Shown: positions 1-5,944, counted from the first letter of the stretch. The stretch is DNA of 7,455 nt from Planctomycetia bacterium (GCA_025356615.1 JANXSH010000103.1:1-7455); one strand, 5' to 3'. Notes: a model not told the origin generated them from the letters alone. Program-made: numbers and translations.

Positions 1-321
1 CATGTCGCACCTCCTGGGCTCTTGGATGTCGGACGTGTCATCCGCCAAGGTCTACCCAGGAGGTGTTCTTGTCAAGGGCTGCGAGACGAGGTTGTCGCCG
101 GTCGCTTGCGTCGAAGCCTTTGCTTTTCAGAGAAACTACTGACTAGCGTCACCTTAGTGGACGGTTCCCCCGTGACCGGGCCGGTGACGTTCGACTCCGG
201 TTTCACCCTGGCCCCGGCGGCGGTACCGGAGCCCGCCAGCATGACCATGCTAGGTATCGGTGCCCTCAGCCTGATCGGCTACGGCCTCCGCCGCCGCCGC
301 GCAAAGGTTGCCGCCGCCTGA
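1..321 (+). CDS. PEP-CTERM protein, C-terminal part (5' partial or degraded)
   Basis: The end of this frame is a textbook PEP-CTERM sorting signal: a VPEP motif encoded at 223-234, a hydrophobic helix (about TMLGIGALSLIGYGL), then RRRR and a short tail before TGA at 319-321. Such proteins are exported and anchored or processed by an exosortase; none is encoded here. From about 148 on, codon use and residues (SVTLVDGSPVTGPVTF) look like a real beta-rich extracellular domain. Before that the frame is Cys/Arg-rich and does not look coding, although it is open to the window edge. No signal peptide is visible; a TTG at 22 is the first possible start but has no credible ribosome site or export signal. 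Either the N-terminus lies to the left behind a frameshift near 100-145, or this is a truncated copy. The 3' end is closely similar to that of the gene at 635-1330. Confidence 0.6.
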   Translation, partial: HVAPPGLLDVGRVIRQGLPRRCSCQGLRDEVVAGRLRRSLCFSEKLLTSVTLVDGSPVTGPVTFDSGFTLAPAAVPEPASMTMLGIGALSLIGYGLRRRRAKVAAA

Positions 322-370
322 CCCGACGTATCGAAGCCGGGGCCGTCGTCCCCCGGATGCCTCCCGACAG

Positions 371-406
371 GACAGCCCCGAGGGTACGCCCACCCTCGGG
401 GCTGTC
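371..406 (+). terminator. Strong hairpin terminator, copy 1
   Basis: A perfect 15-bp stem (371-385 with 392-406) closes a 6-base loop (386-391). It starts 49 bases after the stop of the first PEP-CTERM frame. Only a weak T run follows (GTCGTTCCT), so it is called from the stem strength and from the identical stem after the second PEP-CTERM gene. Confidence 0.75.
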
Positions 407-450
407 GTCGTTCCTGCGGTACGGCATGAGACGCCACGAATCGCCCCGCG

Positions 451-465
451 CTCTGCGAGGCAGAG
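451..465. repeat. Small hairpin within the duplicated block
   Basis: CTCTGC (451-456) and GCAGAG (460-465) form a 6-bp stem with a GAG loop. In the second copy of the block (around 1463-1479) the corresponding bases still pair approximately despite substitutions, which may mean the structure is kept. Function unknown. Confidence 0.4.
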
Positions 466-474
466 GGTAGGCGT

Positions 475-537
475 CAGGGTGGATCGGCTCGGCGTCCGCA
501 ACAGGCTGTCCGCGTCGTCCTTGCCGGCTCTGGTGAA
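475..537 (-). pseudogene. Relic of DNA methyltransferase N-terminal region, copy 1
   Basis: Read on the minus strand this stretch gives FTRAGKDDADSLL then RTPSRSTL. It matches the relic at 1486-1614 and the motif found near the N-terminus of Mod-like (type III style) site-specific DNA-methyltransferases, remembered as roughly F-T-W-A-G-K-x-D-A-x-x-L-L-x-T-P-S-R-A-T-L. The conserved Trp is Arg here. No catalytic motif (DPPY, FxGxG) follows, and similarity stops at both ends: at about 539 it meets the leader of the next gene, and after SRSTL it runs into the hairpin-rich repeat. It is a short non-functional fragment. Confidence 0.5.
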
Positions 538-539
538 CG

Positions 540-634
540 GTTACTATTTTTTGTTCTCGCTTTGTAAGCGAACGGATGAACCCATCAACCATGGCCTCCT
601 CTGTGAGAAGGGGAGGGAAGAGAAGGAGAGTACC
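540..634 (+). promoter_or_regulatory. Leader of the second PEP-CTERM gene with ribosome site
   Basis: This 95-base stretch starts just where the duplicated block ends. It has a T-rich tract (ACTATTTTTTGTTC, 543-556) followed by a weak dyad, GTTCTCGCTT/AAGCGAAC (553-573, one bulge). AAGGAG at 623-628 lies 6 bases before the TTG at 635, which fixes the start of the following gene. I cannot assign clear -35 and -10 boxes. Confidence 0.45.
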
Positions 635-1330
635 TTGCATCGCTGTACCTGCGTTGTCGGTCTGGTTGTCGCAATGTTCGCGTGTCGCGTCGCCAACGCT
701 GGCACCCTCCAATTCACCACGAATTCGATCGCGACTCAGACGCTCTCTTCGCCCCTGTTCGGCCCGAATCCCGCCACGATCACGGCGAAGGGGTTGCAGA
801 ATTTCACCCTCGACCCGAGTACCGGGTCGGCGAACGTCACCTCGGACTTCAATGGCAACGACTTCCCCAACCCGTTCAGTCCGGGAAGTTTCTGGTCGTA
901 TCATCTCTACAATACGACGACGGCAGGCACGATTACACCGAATGGCGGGGGTCTGTACACGGTCACTTTCCCTGTCCTCTTCGCGCTGACGCTGACGAGC
1001 GGCCCTCTGGCCAGGGTGTCTTTCGAAACTTACGACTTGGCGACCTTCATGGCAGCCGATACGTCACTGCCATTTCCGCCCGGAACTACGTTCGCCGACC
1101 CGACGCGCACTCCCGACCCTAGTTCCCCCGATGCGGTCGGGATCTATGCCGTCAACACGGTGCCCGGATTTTTCAACGCGGGGGACCCGATCGGGATCAG
1201 CTACAACAGGGAGGTAGTTATCGCGAGTGTCGTCCCGGAACCCGCCACCCTCACCATGCTCGGCCTCGGCATCGCTAGCCTGGCCGGCTACGGCCTCCGT
1301 CGCCGCCGGGCGAAGGTCACCGCCGCCTGA
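635..1330 (+). CDS. PEP-CTERM sorting domain-containing protein
   Basis: A 231-residue exported protein. The frame is open further upstream, but the start is placed at TTG 635: AAGGAG lies 6 bases before it, and the product then begins with a good signal peptide (MHRCTCVVGLVVAMFACRVANA, likely cut near residue 22). The body (about 23-198) is rich in Thr, Ser, Gly, Asn and Pro with alternating hydrophobics, as in beta-sandwich extracellular proteins; I do not recognise a named domain. Residues 200-203 are VPEP, followed by a hydrophobic helix and RRRR near the C-terminus, the signal read by exosortases that move proteins to the surface or matrix. A perfect hairpin terminator follows 51 bases after the stop, so it is probably monocistronic. 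Its last 33 codons are near-duplicates of those ending at 321, while the bodies are unrelated. The ligand or structural role is unknown. Confidence 0.85.
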   Translation: MHRCTCVVGLVVAMFACRVANAGTLQFTTNSIATQTLSSPLFGPNPATITAKGLQNFTLDPSTGSANVTSDFNGNDFPNPFSPGSFWSYHLYNTTTAGTITPNGGGLYTVTFPVLFALTLTSGPLARVSFETYDLATFMAADTSLPFPPGTTFADPTRTPDPSSPDAVGIYAVNTVPGFFNAGDPIGISYNREVVIASVVPEPATLTMLGLGIASLAGYGLRRRRAKVTAA

Positions 1331-1550
1331 CCCGACGGATCAACGCCGGGGCCGTCGTCACCCCCGGATGCCTCCCAACAGGACAGCCCCGAGGGTACGC
1401 CCACCCTCGGGGCTGTCGTCATTCCTGCCATACGGCGTGGGACGCCAAGAATCGCCCCAGTCTCGGCGAGCCAGAGGGTAGGCGTCAGGGTCGCCCGGCT
1501 CGGTGTCCGCAACAGGCTGACCGCATCGTCCTTGCCGGCCCAGGTGAACG
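1232..1550. repeat. Duplicated block, copy 2
   Basis: Second copy of the block at 223-539: PEP-CTERM tail, identical 15-bp terminator stem and loop, hairpin-rich spacer, and antisense methyltransferase fragment. In this copy the methyltransferase similarity continues rightward beyond the block to about 1614, so it preserves more of the ancestral arrangement. Confidence 0.85.
1382..1417 (+). terminator. Strong hairpin terminator, copy 2
   Basis: Perfect 15-bp stem (1382-1396 with 1403-1417) and the same ACGCCC loop as copy 1, placed 51 bases after the stop of the PEP-CTERM gene. GTCATTCCT follows, again without a long T run. It may also stop transcripts coming from the minus-strand acetyltransferase gene. 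Confidence 0.75.
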
Positions 1551-1614
1551 AGAACCGGCCCGGCCCCGAATCGACCGCCGCGCCCGGCGTCGCGCGGAGC
1601 CTGTCGGAATCGAT
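1486..1614 (-). pseudogene. Relic of Mod-like DNA methyltransferase, N-terminal region, copy 2
   Basis: The minus-strand translation reads IDSDRLRATPGAAVDSGP, then GRFSFTWAGKDDAVSLLRT, then PSRATL. Spacing and residues fit the N-terminal segment of Mod-like site-specific DNA-methyltransferases (D-x-D-R-L-R, then F-T-W-A-G-K, then P-S-R-A-T-L), which modify adenine in restriction-modification systems. In intact family members a DPPY motif should follow soon after; here the frame instead runs into the hairpin repeat and terminator (TLTPTLWLAETG). No helicase or Res partner is present. It is a decayed fragment, and the longer of two copies. The family match is from memory of the motif, not from a search. 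Confidence 0.55.
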
Positions 1615-1668
1615 CCGGGTTCCCAGGGAAGGCCGAGTGTGAAGCCATGTAGGCGGCATCGTGCCCCT

Positions 1669-2241
1669 TCATCCCTCAACTCTCTGCAGAGGTGCGGCGG
1701 CCAGTTTCAGCAACATGCTGATGTATTCGACGCCGTCCTCGTCGTCCGAGTAGATCCTGAAATACTCTTCGAAATGGGCCGCCTTGTACGCCTTGATCGC
1801 CCGCACATTCATGGGGTGGACGAACAGGCCGAGGAGCGGGTGTCGATCGGCATGCTTCCTCGCCTCGAAAACGAGGTGTTCGAGCATCTGCGTCGAGTAA
1901 CGAGGCGGGTCGTTCTTCGGGCAACCCCAGAATCGCTTCTGGATGGCGACGTTCGGAATGACACTGATGGGCACCCGAGGGTCGTCGGCGGTCGGCCACT
2001 CCCAATTCGACGCCCCGAGGGCGCTGTACCCGACCAGTTCTCCTGCCCCGTTGACGTGCAGCCAGACCTCCAGTTTGCCCTTTCGCTTCCGCATCTCGTA
2101 GAGCGCGCCGTTCTTGACACCGGGTCCGGCCTTGATCCACGCGGCGAGGGGGCGTTCCCAGTCCTCGTCACCGCACTCGAAATCGGTGACGGCCTTCAGC
2201 AACTCCTCGCTGTAGGGAATCTTCCGCAGGTGGTCGGGCAT
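1669..2241 (-). CDS. GNAT family N-acetyltransferase (probable)
   Basis: A 190-residue cytosolic protein with the build of a Gcn5-related acetyltransferase, which would transfer acetyl from acetyl-CoA to an amine; the substrate is unknown. The FECGDEDWERPLAAW segment (residues 21-35) resembles the start of many GNATs, beta strands around 57-75 (LEVWLHVNGAGELVGYSAL) and 92-100 (ISVIPNVAI) fit the central sheet, and 145-157 (NVRAIKAYKAAHF) is the typical late N-x-x-A-x-x-x-Y-x-x-x-x-F motif. The usual acetyl-CoA loop (Q/R-x-x-G-x-G/A) is poor: the place is taken by RYSTQML (114-120), so activity or cofactor binding may be altered. ATG 2241 lacks a strong ribosome site. An 83-residue gene lies 132 bp upstream on the same strand; its stop faces the PEP-CTERM gene convergently across the repeat block. 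Confidence 0.7.
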   Translation of the reverse strand: MPDHLRKIPYSEELLKAVTDFECGDEDWERPLAAWIKAGPGVKNGALYEMRKRKGKLEVWLHVNGAGELVGYSALGASNWEWPTADDPRVPISVIPNVAIQKRFWGCPKNDPPRYSTQMLEHLVFEARKHADRHPLLGLFVHPMNVRAIKAYKAAHFEEYFRIYSDDEDGVEYISMLLKLAAAPLQRVEG

Positions 2242-2373
2242 CGTGATGCGTTCCCTGGCGCGAAGGGGCGTATCCTGTATCCGCCTGACATGCCACGTCG
2301 GATCGCCTCCGACAACACAAAAGGTCGTCGCGTTTTTACGGAAAGCGGCGACCTCGAAGTTCCTGAACGACGA

Positions 2374-2625
2374 TCAGCGGATCTTCTCAAGGAGAACCGA
2401 GGCGTCAGCCGTCGGCATTTCCCGGCCACTGTAGGTCGGATGGCCCTCGTCGTCGAGAATGTTCTTGATCTCGGCAGCCGCCTGGTTGCTCAAGCGGATG
2501 TCGCGCAGGCCGGGCGGAAGGGGGACGGAAGCGTCCTCCACGCCCGCATCCTCCAAGTGACCGTTCTCCGCCGGAGGGCCGAGGCAGGGTCGGACGCGCT
2601 GGTCGTAGTCGGTGGGGATCGGCAT
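2374..2625 (-). CDS. Hypothetical protein, 83 residues
   Basis: I do not recognise this protein. The start is chosen at ATG 2625 because GAGGTG stands 4 bases before it; the frame continues upstream to 2748 without another supported start. The product begins MPIPTDYDQRVRPC, has a Pro-rich acidic middle, and ends with a likely helical part (SNQAAAEIKNILDDE) followed by EMPTADASVLLEKIR. There is no signal peptide and no membrane segment. It lies upstream of the acetyltransferase gene on the same strand with a 132-bp gap, so it may be co-transcribed, but it does not look like the ribbon-helix-helix antitoxin that pairs with GNAT toxins. It may be a lineage-specific protein. Confidence 0.5.
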   Translation of the reverse strand: MPIPTDYDQRVRPCLGPPAENGHLEDAGVEDASVPLPPGLRDIRLSNQAAAEIKNILDDEGHPTYSGREMPTADASVLLEKIR

Positions 2626-2738
2626 GGCCACCTCGTGGTAAAAGACAAGGGTCTCCGGCAAGGATCGCTCCCGAAATCCTTGGCGAACAAGGCCGGACGG
2701 CCAGAAGAGCGCGGCCTGCTTCATAGGCCGGCAGGGTC

Positions 2739-2763
2739 GCCTGTTCATTCTATCGTAACAGGC
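2739..2763. repeat. Short dyad between hypothetical and RdgC-like genes
   Basis: GCCTGTT (2739-2745) and AACAGGC (2757-2763) can pair around an 11-base loop. It lies 76 bp past the RdgC-like stop on the minus strand and upstream of the 83-residue gene. It could be a weak terminator or an operator; there is no T run. The rest of 2626-2842 shows nothing else clear. Confidence 0.3.
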
Positions 2764-2842
2764 AAGTAGCTCCCAGCGCAGTTTCTGTGCGCCGAAAGCG
2801 ACTAGGCGGGCCGAGAGGGCCGAATCACTCTGCCACGACCCT

Positions 2843-4018
2843 TCACCCCGTCATCCGACCGGGTGCCTCCTCGCGCACGAGCCACTTCTGCATCCGGCCC
2901 AGTTCCTTCGTCCAGCCGTCGCTCGCCCTCTTGGTGCCGAAGGCGTCGAGCATCAGGTCGAGCGTCTCGATCAAGTGGCGGATCTGCGTGACGCGCTCCT
3001 CCAGCCGGGCACGCTCCTCGCTGGACTCCGGGGCGGGGATCTTCGCGCCGGTCACGGCGAGGTTCTCGGCGGCGAGCGTGAGGTCGTACTGCGCGTCGTG
3101 GCGCACGATGGTTAGCCCGGTCTTGCGCGGGAGTTTGCCGCTCTGGATGGCGCGCCGGGCCTCGGGGAGGCGCGTCGGGCCTTCGTGGGTGATGCTCTCC
3201 CGGCCCGTCTGGCCGCGCGGGCACTCCAGGGCGAGCGTCGAACTCATCATGACCACGACTTCGCTGCCGTCGCTCAGTTTCAGCGTGTCGTCCTCGTTCT
3301 CCAGATACCACCACAGCCAGAGGAGGAACTCGTTGCCGAGGAAATCCTTACTGATGTCGTCGAGGATCCAACTGACCTCGCTCGCCGACGCTCCGGGGAT
3401 GAACGCCGACGGGCTGGCGTCCTCGATGCCGCGCGTCTGGTTGCGCGCCTCCGCCAGGCGGTAGGACAGCACGCCCGAAGTGAGCATCTCGAACTTCTGG
3501 CCGAACGTCTGCTCGAAGAGCTGGTGCAGCCGGTCGATGATCGTCACCGAAGTGGTCCCGACGAGCAACTCGTTCGACATCGAATCCCAGAGGACGGGAT
3601 ACGCCTTGCGGCGGAGGAAGCGCCCGTCCTTCGCCTCGTCCTCGACGCGCTGGCGCGCGGTGTCGCGCGCCTCGCGGCGCTGGCGGTTCGAGGGCCGACC
3701 CGTGGGGTTCTTGGATGCGAGCGCCTGGAGTTCGATGGCGGTGTAGGCCCGGATCAGGTCCGAGGGGATCTTGTTCGCGTCGATCCGAAGGGCGAACTGG
3801 AGCGAATCGTTGATGACGTTCTTCTCCAGGTCGAACTTGGTGTCGAGGATGTGTTCGCCCCCGCTCCACCCCGCCTCGATGCCGTCGGCGGCGGCGACGC
3901 GCTGGATGCCGATCCGGTTGCGCTCGAGGCGCTCGAGGTGTTCGGTGCCGAACGTCCCCGGCGCCGGACCGGTGACCTTGAACCGTAGATAGCTGAGTCG
4001 TCCGGTGAAGAAAGCCAT
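2843..4018 (-). CDS. RdgC-like recombination-associated protein
   Basis: A 391-residue cytosolic protein resembling the RdgC family, ring-shaped DNA-binding proteins that limit RecA-driven recombination in proteobacteria. It opens MAFFTGRLSYLRFKV, parallel to the first strand of RdgC relatives. Residues 57-90 (HILDTKFDLEKNVIN and LQFALRIDANKIPSDLI) correspond to the part where family members read a property then state R-I-D/E-x-x-K. The basic stretch 108-138 (RPSNRQRREARDTARQR onward) precedes 140-173, with LWDSMSNELLVGTTS then a helix, matching the RdgC segment where a hydrophobic strand is followed by a long helix. The C-terminal part contains a helix rich in Glu and Arg (about 340-375). 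The start at ATG 4018 is supported by AGGAGG 10 bases upstream; the frame stays open to 4150 but that extension is unlike the family. It lies 85 bp after the Sua5-type gene. Family membership is by recognition and moderately sure; the role in this phylum is untested. Confidence 0.6.
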   Translation of the reverse strand: MAFFTGRLSYLRFKVTGPAPGTFGTEHLERLERNRIGIQRVAAADGIEAGWSGGEHILDTKFDLEKNVINDSLQFALRIDANKIPSDLIRAYTAIELQALASKNPTGRPSNRQRREARDTARQRVEDEAKDGRFLRRKAYPVLWDSMSNELLVGTTSVTIIDRLHQLFEQTFGQKFEMLTSGVLSYRLAEARNQTRGIEDASPSAFIPGASASEVSWILDDISKDFLGNEFLLWLWWYLENEDDTLKLSDGSEVVVMMSSTLALECPRGQTGRESITHEGPTRLPEARRAIQSGKLPRKTGLTIVRHDAQYDLTLAAENLAVTGAKIPAPESSEERARLEERVTQIRHLIETLDLMLDAFGTKRASDGWTKELGRMQKWLVREEAPGRMTG

Positions 4019-4062
4019 ATCGCGAACACCTCCTGAGCGGGCGGAATCGCCCGAGTATATAT
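4019..4062 (-). promoter_or_regulatory. Promoter-like box, dyad and ribosome site of the RdgC-like gene
   Basis: On the minus strand TATACT (plus 4054-4059) is a good -10 box; no good -35 match is seen at the right distance. A perfect 6-bp hairpin, CGGGCG/CGCCCG with loop of 4 (4038-4053), follows at once and would cover the start of transcription. AGGAGG (4029-4034) comes next. A dyad over the transcription start is a plausible operator, or a hairpin at the mRNA 5' end. Confidence 0.45.
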
Positions 4063-4103
4063 CGGCATCCGCCGGTTCGCGATGTAGGTAGGTTGTGGGC
4101 AAA

Positions 4104-5084
4104 TCAGGAAGAGGCCCGGCGGAGCCGGTCGCGCACGGCAAGCCAGGCATCCTCGTCGGGGGGGAGTTCGACGATCAGGCGGTCGAATCCTTCCGCGTCG
4201 AGCAGGTGGAGCGCCCCATAGAGTCGGGCCGCATAACCGACGGGGTCCGCCGGCAGGGTCAGGATGCGACTGCCTGAGCGGGATACCTGGCGGGTGACGA
4301 GAGCGACACGAAGCCCCGCGTTAAGGAGTTCCTCGACGCGAGCCGAGCCGTCGCCCTCGACGCACTCCAGCGGCGTTCGCGGGGCGTAGTGGCGTGCCAG
4401 CATTCCAGGCGAGGGTAAGGAGGTGGACGGGGTCGCGACGTTCCGCAGAATCGGCCCGAGGATGCGTTCGAGCGCGGCGGGGTCGATTAGCCCCGGACGC
4501 AGGAGCCGGGCCGGGCGTGTCGTGACATCGACGACGGTCGATTCGATTCCGCCGGATGTCGGGCCGCCATCGAGGATGAGGTCGATGCGGTCGTTCAGGT
4601 CGGCGAAGACGTGTTGTGCCTTGGTCGGCGAAAGATGATTCGAGCGGTTCGCACTGGGGGCGGCGACGGGCAGGCCGAGCATTGCCAACAGACGAAGGGC
4701 GACCGGGTGCGACGGGATGCGGACGGCGACCGTAGGGCCGCCCGCGGTGACGACATCGGGCACTTCGCGGCGACGGGGCAAGACGAGCGTCAGCGGGCCG
4801 GGCCAGAACGCGGCGGCGAGTCGGTCGGCATCGTCGGGCCAATCGCTGGCGATGAGCGCCACCTGCGCGATCGAGGCGACGTGGACGATGACGGGATTCG
4901 TCGCGGGTCGGCCCTTGGCGGCGAAGATCCGAAGGACGGCGTCGGCGTCGAGGGCGTTCGCGCCGAGGCCGTAGACGGTCTCGGTGGGGAAGGCGACGAG
5001 TTTGCCTGCGTGCAGAGCCGCGACGGCGCGGGCGAGGCTCGCGTCGAGTCGGTCGGCGGCACAGGAGAGGACCGGCGTGGGCAT
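4104..5084 (-). CDS. L-threonylcarbamoyladenylate synthase (Sua5/YwlC type)
   Basis: Makes threonylcarbamoyl-AMP from threonine, bicarbonate and ATP, the first step of the t6A37 modification of ANN-decoding tRNAs. From ATG 5084 it has 326 residues and two domains. The YrdC-like domain (about 10-205) shows FPTETVYGLG (32-41), KGRP (57-60), NPVIVHV (63-69), WPGPLTLVL (94-102), PSANRS (143-148) and ESTVVDV (181-187), the expected substrate-binding residues. A linker with SPGMLARHYAPRTPLE (225-240) closes the active site in Sua5 proteins and is followed by the smaller Sua5 domain (about 240-326). The length is normal for Sua5 rather than the short TsaC form. A TTG at 5105 in the same frame, with AGGT 6 bases before it, is an alternative start adding 7 residues. 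The gene is divergent from the PilZ gene, and other t6A genes (tsaB, tsaD, tsaE) are not in the window. Confidence 0.93.
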   Translation of the reverse strand: MPTPVLSCAADRLDASLARAVAALHAGKLVAFPTETVYGLGANALDADAVLRIFAAKGRPATNPVIVHVASIAQVALIASDWPDDADRLAAAFWPGPLTLVLPRRREVPDVVTAGGPTVAVRIPSHPVALRLLAMLGLPVAAPSANRSNHLSPTKAQHVFADLNDRIDLILDGGPTSGGIESTVVDVTTRPARLLRPGLIDPAALERILGPILRNVATPSTSLPSPGMLARHYAPRTPLECVEGDGSARVEELLNAGLRVALVTRQVSRSGSRILTLPADPVGYAARLYGALHLLDAEGFDRLIVELPPDEDAWLAVRDRLRRASS

Positions 5085-5137
5085 CGGCGTTTGACCAGGC
5101 GACAAAGGCGACCTAGAGTCATGATACGACCCCGGCT

Positions 5138-5512
5138 ATGGAGTTCATGACCATGATCCCCCTTCGTCCCGCCCTCGACTCCGACCTGCCGCAGACGTTC
5201 GAGCGCCGCGCCTTCGTGCGCTACGCGCGACGACTCGACGCGCTCTGGCTCTACCTGGGGGTCTCTAGCCGTGATCTGACCAGTGCCCAACTCACCGACC
5301 TGTCGATCACGGGCGTCGGCCTGATGGTGGATCACAAGTTTCCCGTCCACACCTCGCTCGCGATCCGCCTGCCGACGATCACGCAGGGATGGAGCACGCA
5401 CCTCGTGCGCGTCAAGCGCTGCGTCGAGGCCGGCGCGGGGCAGTACGAGATCGGGTGTACCTTCGTCAAGCCGCTCTCGGCAACACAGTTGCAGGGGTTC
5501 TTGCAGAAGTGA
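5138..5512 (+). CDS. PilZ domain protein
   Basis: A single-domain cytosolic protein of up to 124 residues that probably binds cyclic di-GMP and passes the signal to a partner. Numbered from ATG 5138, the first motif R-x-x-x-R is R24-A-F-V-R28 (within FERRAFVRYARR) and the second D-x-S-x-x-G is D54-L-S-I-T-G59. Together these are the ligand-binding signature of the family; the following strands (GVGLMV, HTSLAIRL, GCTFVK) complete the small beta barrel. Three in-frame ATGs (5138, 5147, 5153) are possible; GGAG at 5140-5143 lies 9 bases before ATG 5153, which favours a 119-residue product. The gene starts 53 bp from the first codon of the divergent Sua5-type gene, so the two share a short promoter region. 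Output target is unknown; no flagellar, pilus or cellulose gene is nearby. Confidence 0.85.
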   Translation: MEFMTMIPLRPALDSDLPQTFERRAFVRYARRLDALWLYLGVSSRDLTSAQLTDLSITGVGLMVDHKFPVHTSLAIRLPTITQGWSTHLVRVKRCVEAGAGQYEIGCTFVKPLSATQLQGFLQK

Positions 5513-5544
5513 GTCGCGGCGAATCTATGCGACGGAACGACGAA

Positions 5545-5568
5545 GCTCACTGGTCGCAACCAGTGAGC
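5545..5568. terminator. Bidirectional hairpin terminator
   Basis: GCTCACTGGT (5545-5554) and ACCAGTGAGC (5559-5568) form a perfect 10-bp stem with a 4-base loop. It sits between two convergent genes, 32 bases after the PilZ stop and 13 bases after the end of the minus-strand gene. A modest T-rich run (ATTATTTCTT) follows on the plus side. Confidence 0.75.
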
Positions 5569-5581
5569 CTTGGAGCCGGGA

Positions 5582-5860
5582 TTATTTCTTGATTAGCACT
5601 TCCGTGATCTTGCCGTCTTCTTCCTCCAGTTCGACCTTCACCCCGGCCTTCAGGTGCTTGGGGTAGTCCGCGAGCTTGAGTACCTTGCCGTCGGCCCCGT
5701 GGACGTGGGGATGGCCCTTGACGAACTCGATGGTCTTCTCCTTGCCGTCCACCTTGACGACGAGCTTGTTCTTCTCGTACTTGACGACGACGCCGTCGGC
5801 CGCCATCAAGACGCCCGTCATCATCACCACGCCGACAATCGCCGCGAATGCACGCATCAT
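5582..5860 (-). CDS. Small exported hypothetical protein
   Basis: A 92-residue protein with a clear signal peptide (MMRAFAAIVGVVMMTGVLMA, likely cut before ADG). The mature part of about 72 residues is Lys/Glu/Val-rich with strand-like repeats (VVVKYEKNKLVVKVDGKEKT, then VKVELEEEDGKITEVLIKK) and a His pair in GHPHVHG (49-55), suggesting a small beta-fold periplasmic protein; His49, His51 and His53-like spacing could bind metal, which is inference only. I know no named family. ATG 5860 is preferred over the upstream TTG/GTG frame extension because AGGA lies 10 bases before it and because the signal peptide begins there. It follows the thioredoxin-like gene by 106 bp on the same strand and may be transcribed with it. 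Confidence 0.7.
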   Translation of the reverse strand: MMRAFAAIVGVVMMTGVLMAADGVVVKYEKNKLVVKVDGKEKTIEFVKGHPHVHGADGKVLKLADYPKHLKAGVKVELEEEDGKITEVLIKK

Positions 5861-5899
5861 GGGTACGGTTTCCTGAAAGAGTCTCTGATCCGAACCGAG

Positions 5900-5944
5900 T
5901 CCTACCACGTCTTACGAAAGGGTAGGATCTATCGCCCGAAGGGC
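5900..5944. repeat. Two hairpins between the exported-protein genes
   Basis: TCCTACC (5900-5906) pairs with GGTAGGA (5921-5927), and GCCC (5934-5937) pairs with GGGC (5941-5944) around GAA. Seen from the minus strand they lie just past the stop of the thioredoxin-like gene and before the 92-residue gene. They could end or slow transcription, or protect the upstream mRNA. No T run follows. Confidence 0.35.

Larger units (their letters stand above)
223..539. repeat. Duplicated block, copy 1 (sorting signal, terminator, Mod relic)
   Basis: Aligns along its length with 1232-1550; the offset is 1009 at the left end and 1011 from the terminator onward. It covers the codons from VPEP to the stop, the terminator hairpin, and an antisense methyltransferase fragment. 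Similarity ends sharply at VPEP on the left and at about 539 on the right, where the T-rich leader of the next gene begins. Confidence 0.85.

Noticed and set aside
308..634. Upstream extension of the second PEP-CTERM reading frame to 308
   Set aside because: The extension runs through the terminator and the antisense relic, has no ribosome site, and would bury the clear signal peptide that begins at TTG 635.
223..1550. CRISPR array or satellite repeat
   Set aside because: Only two copies, about 1 kb apart, each containing coding sequence and a terminator; no short regular repeat-spacer pattern is present.
1669..2625. Toxin-antitoxin pair (GNAT toxin with small upstream partner)
   Set aside because: The upstream 83-residue protein does not look like a ribbon-helix-helix antitoxin, and the genes are 132 bp apart instead of overlapping.
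1639..2769. Long plus-strand open frame (376 codons)
   Set aside because: It lies opposite the acetyltransferase and 83-residue genes; its product has no recognisable features and arises from high-GC antisense.
3185..3988. Plus-strand open frame of 267 codons
   Set aside because: Antisense to the RdgC-like gene, Arg/Glu/Leu-rich shadow without start signals.
4019..4150. Upstream extension of the RdgC-like protein to 4150
   Set aside because: It overlaps the end of the Sua5-type gene and passes through the promoter-like box and ribosome site; ATG 4018 has AGGAGG in front.
4611..5150. Plus-strand open frame of 179 codons
   Set aside because: Shadow of the Sua5-type gene, which has clear family motifs on the minus strand.
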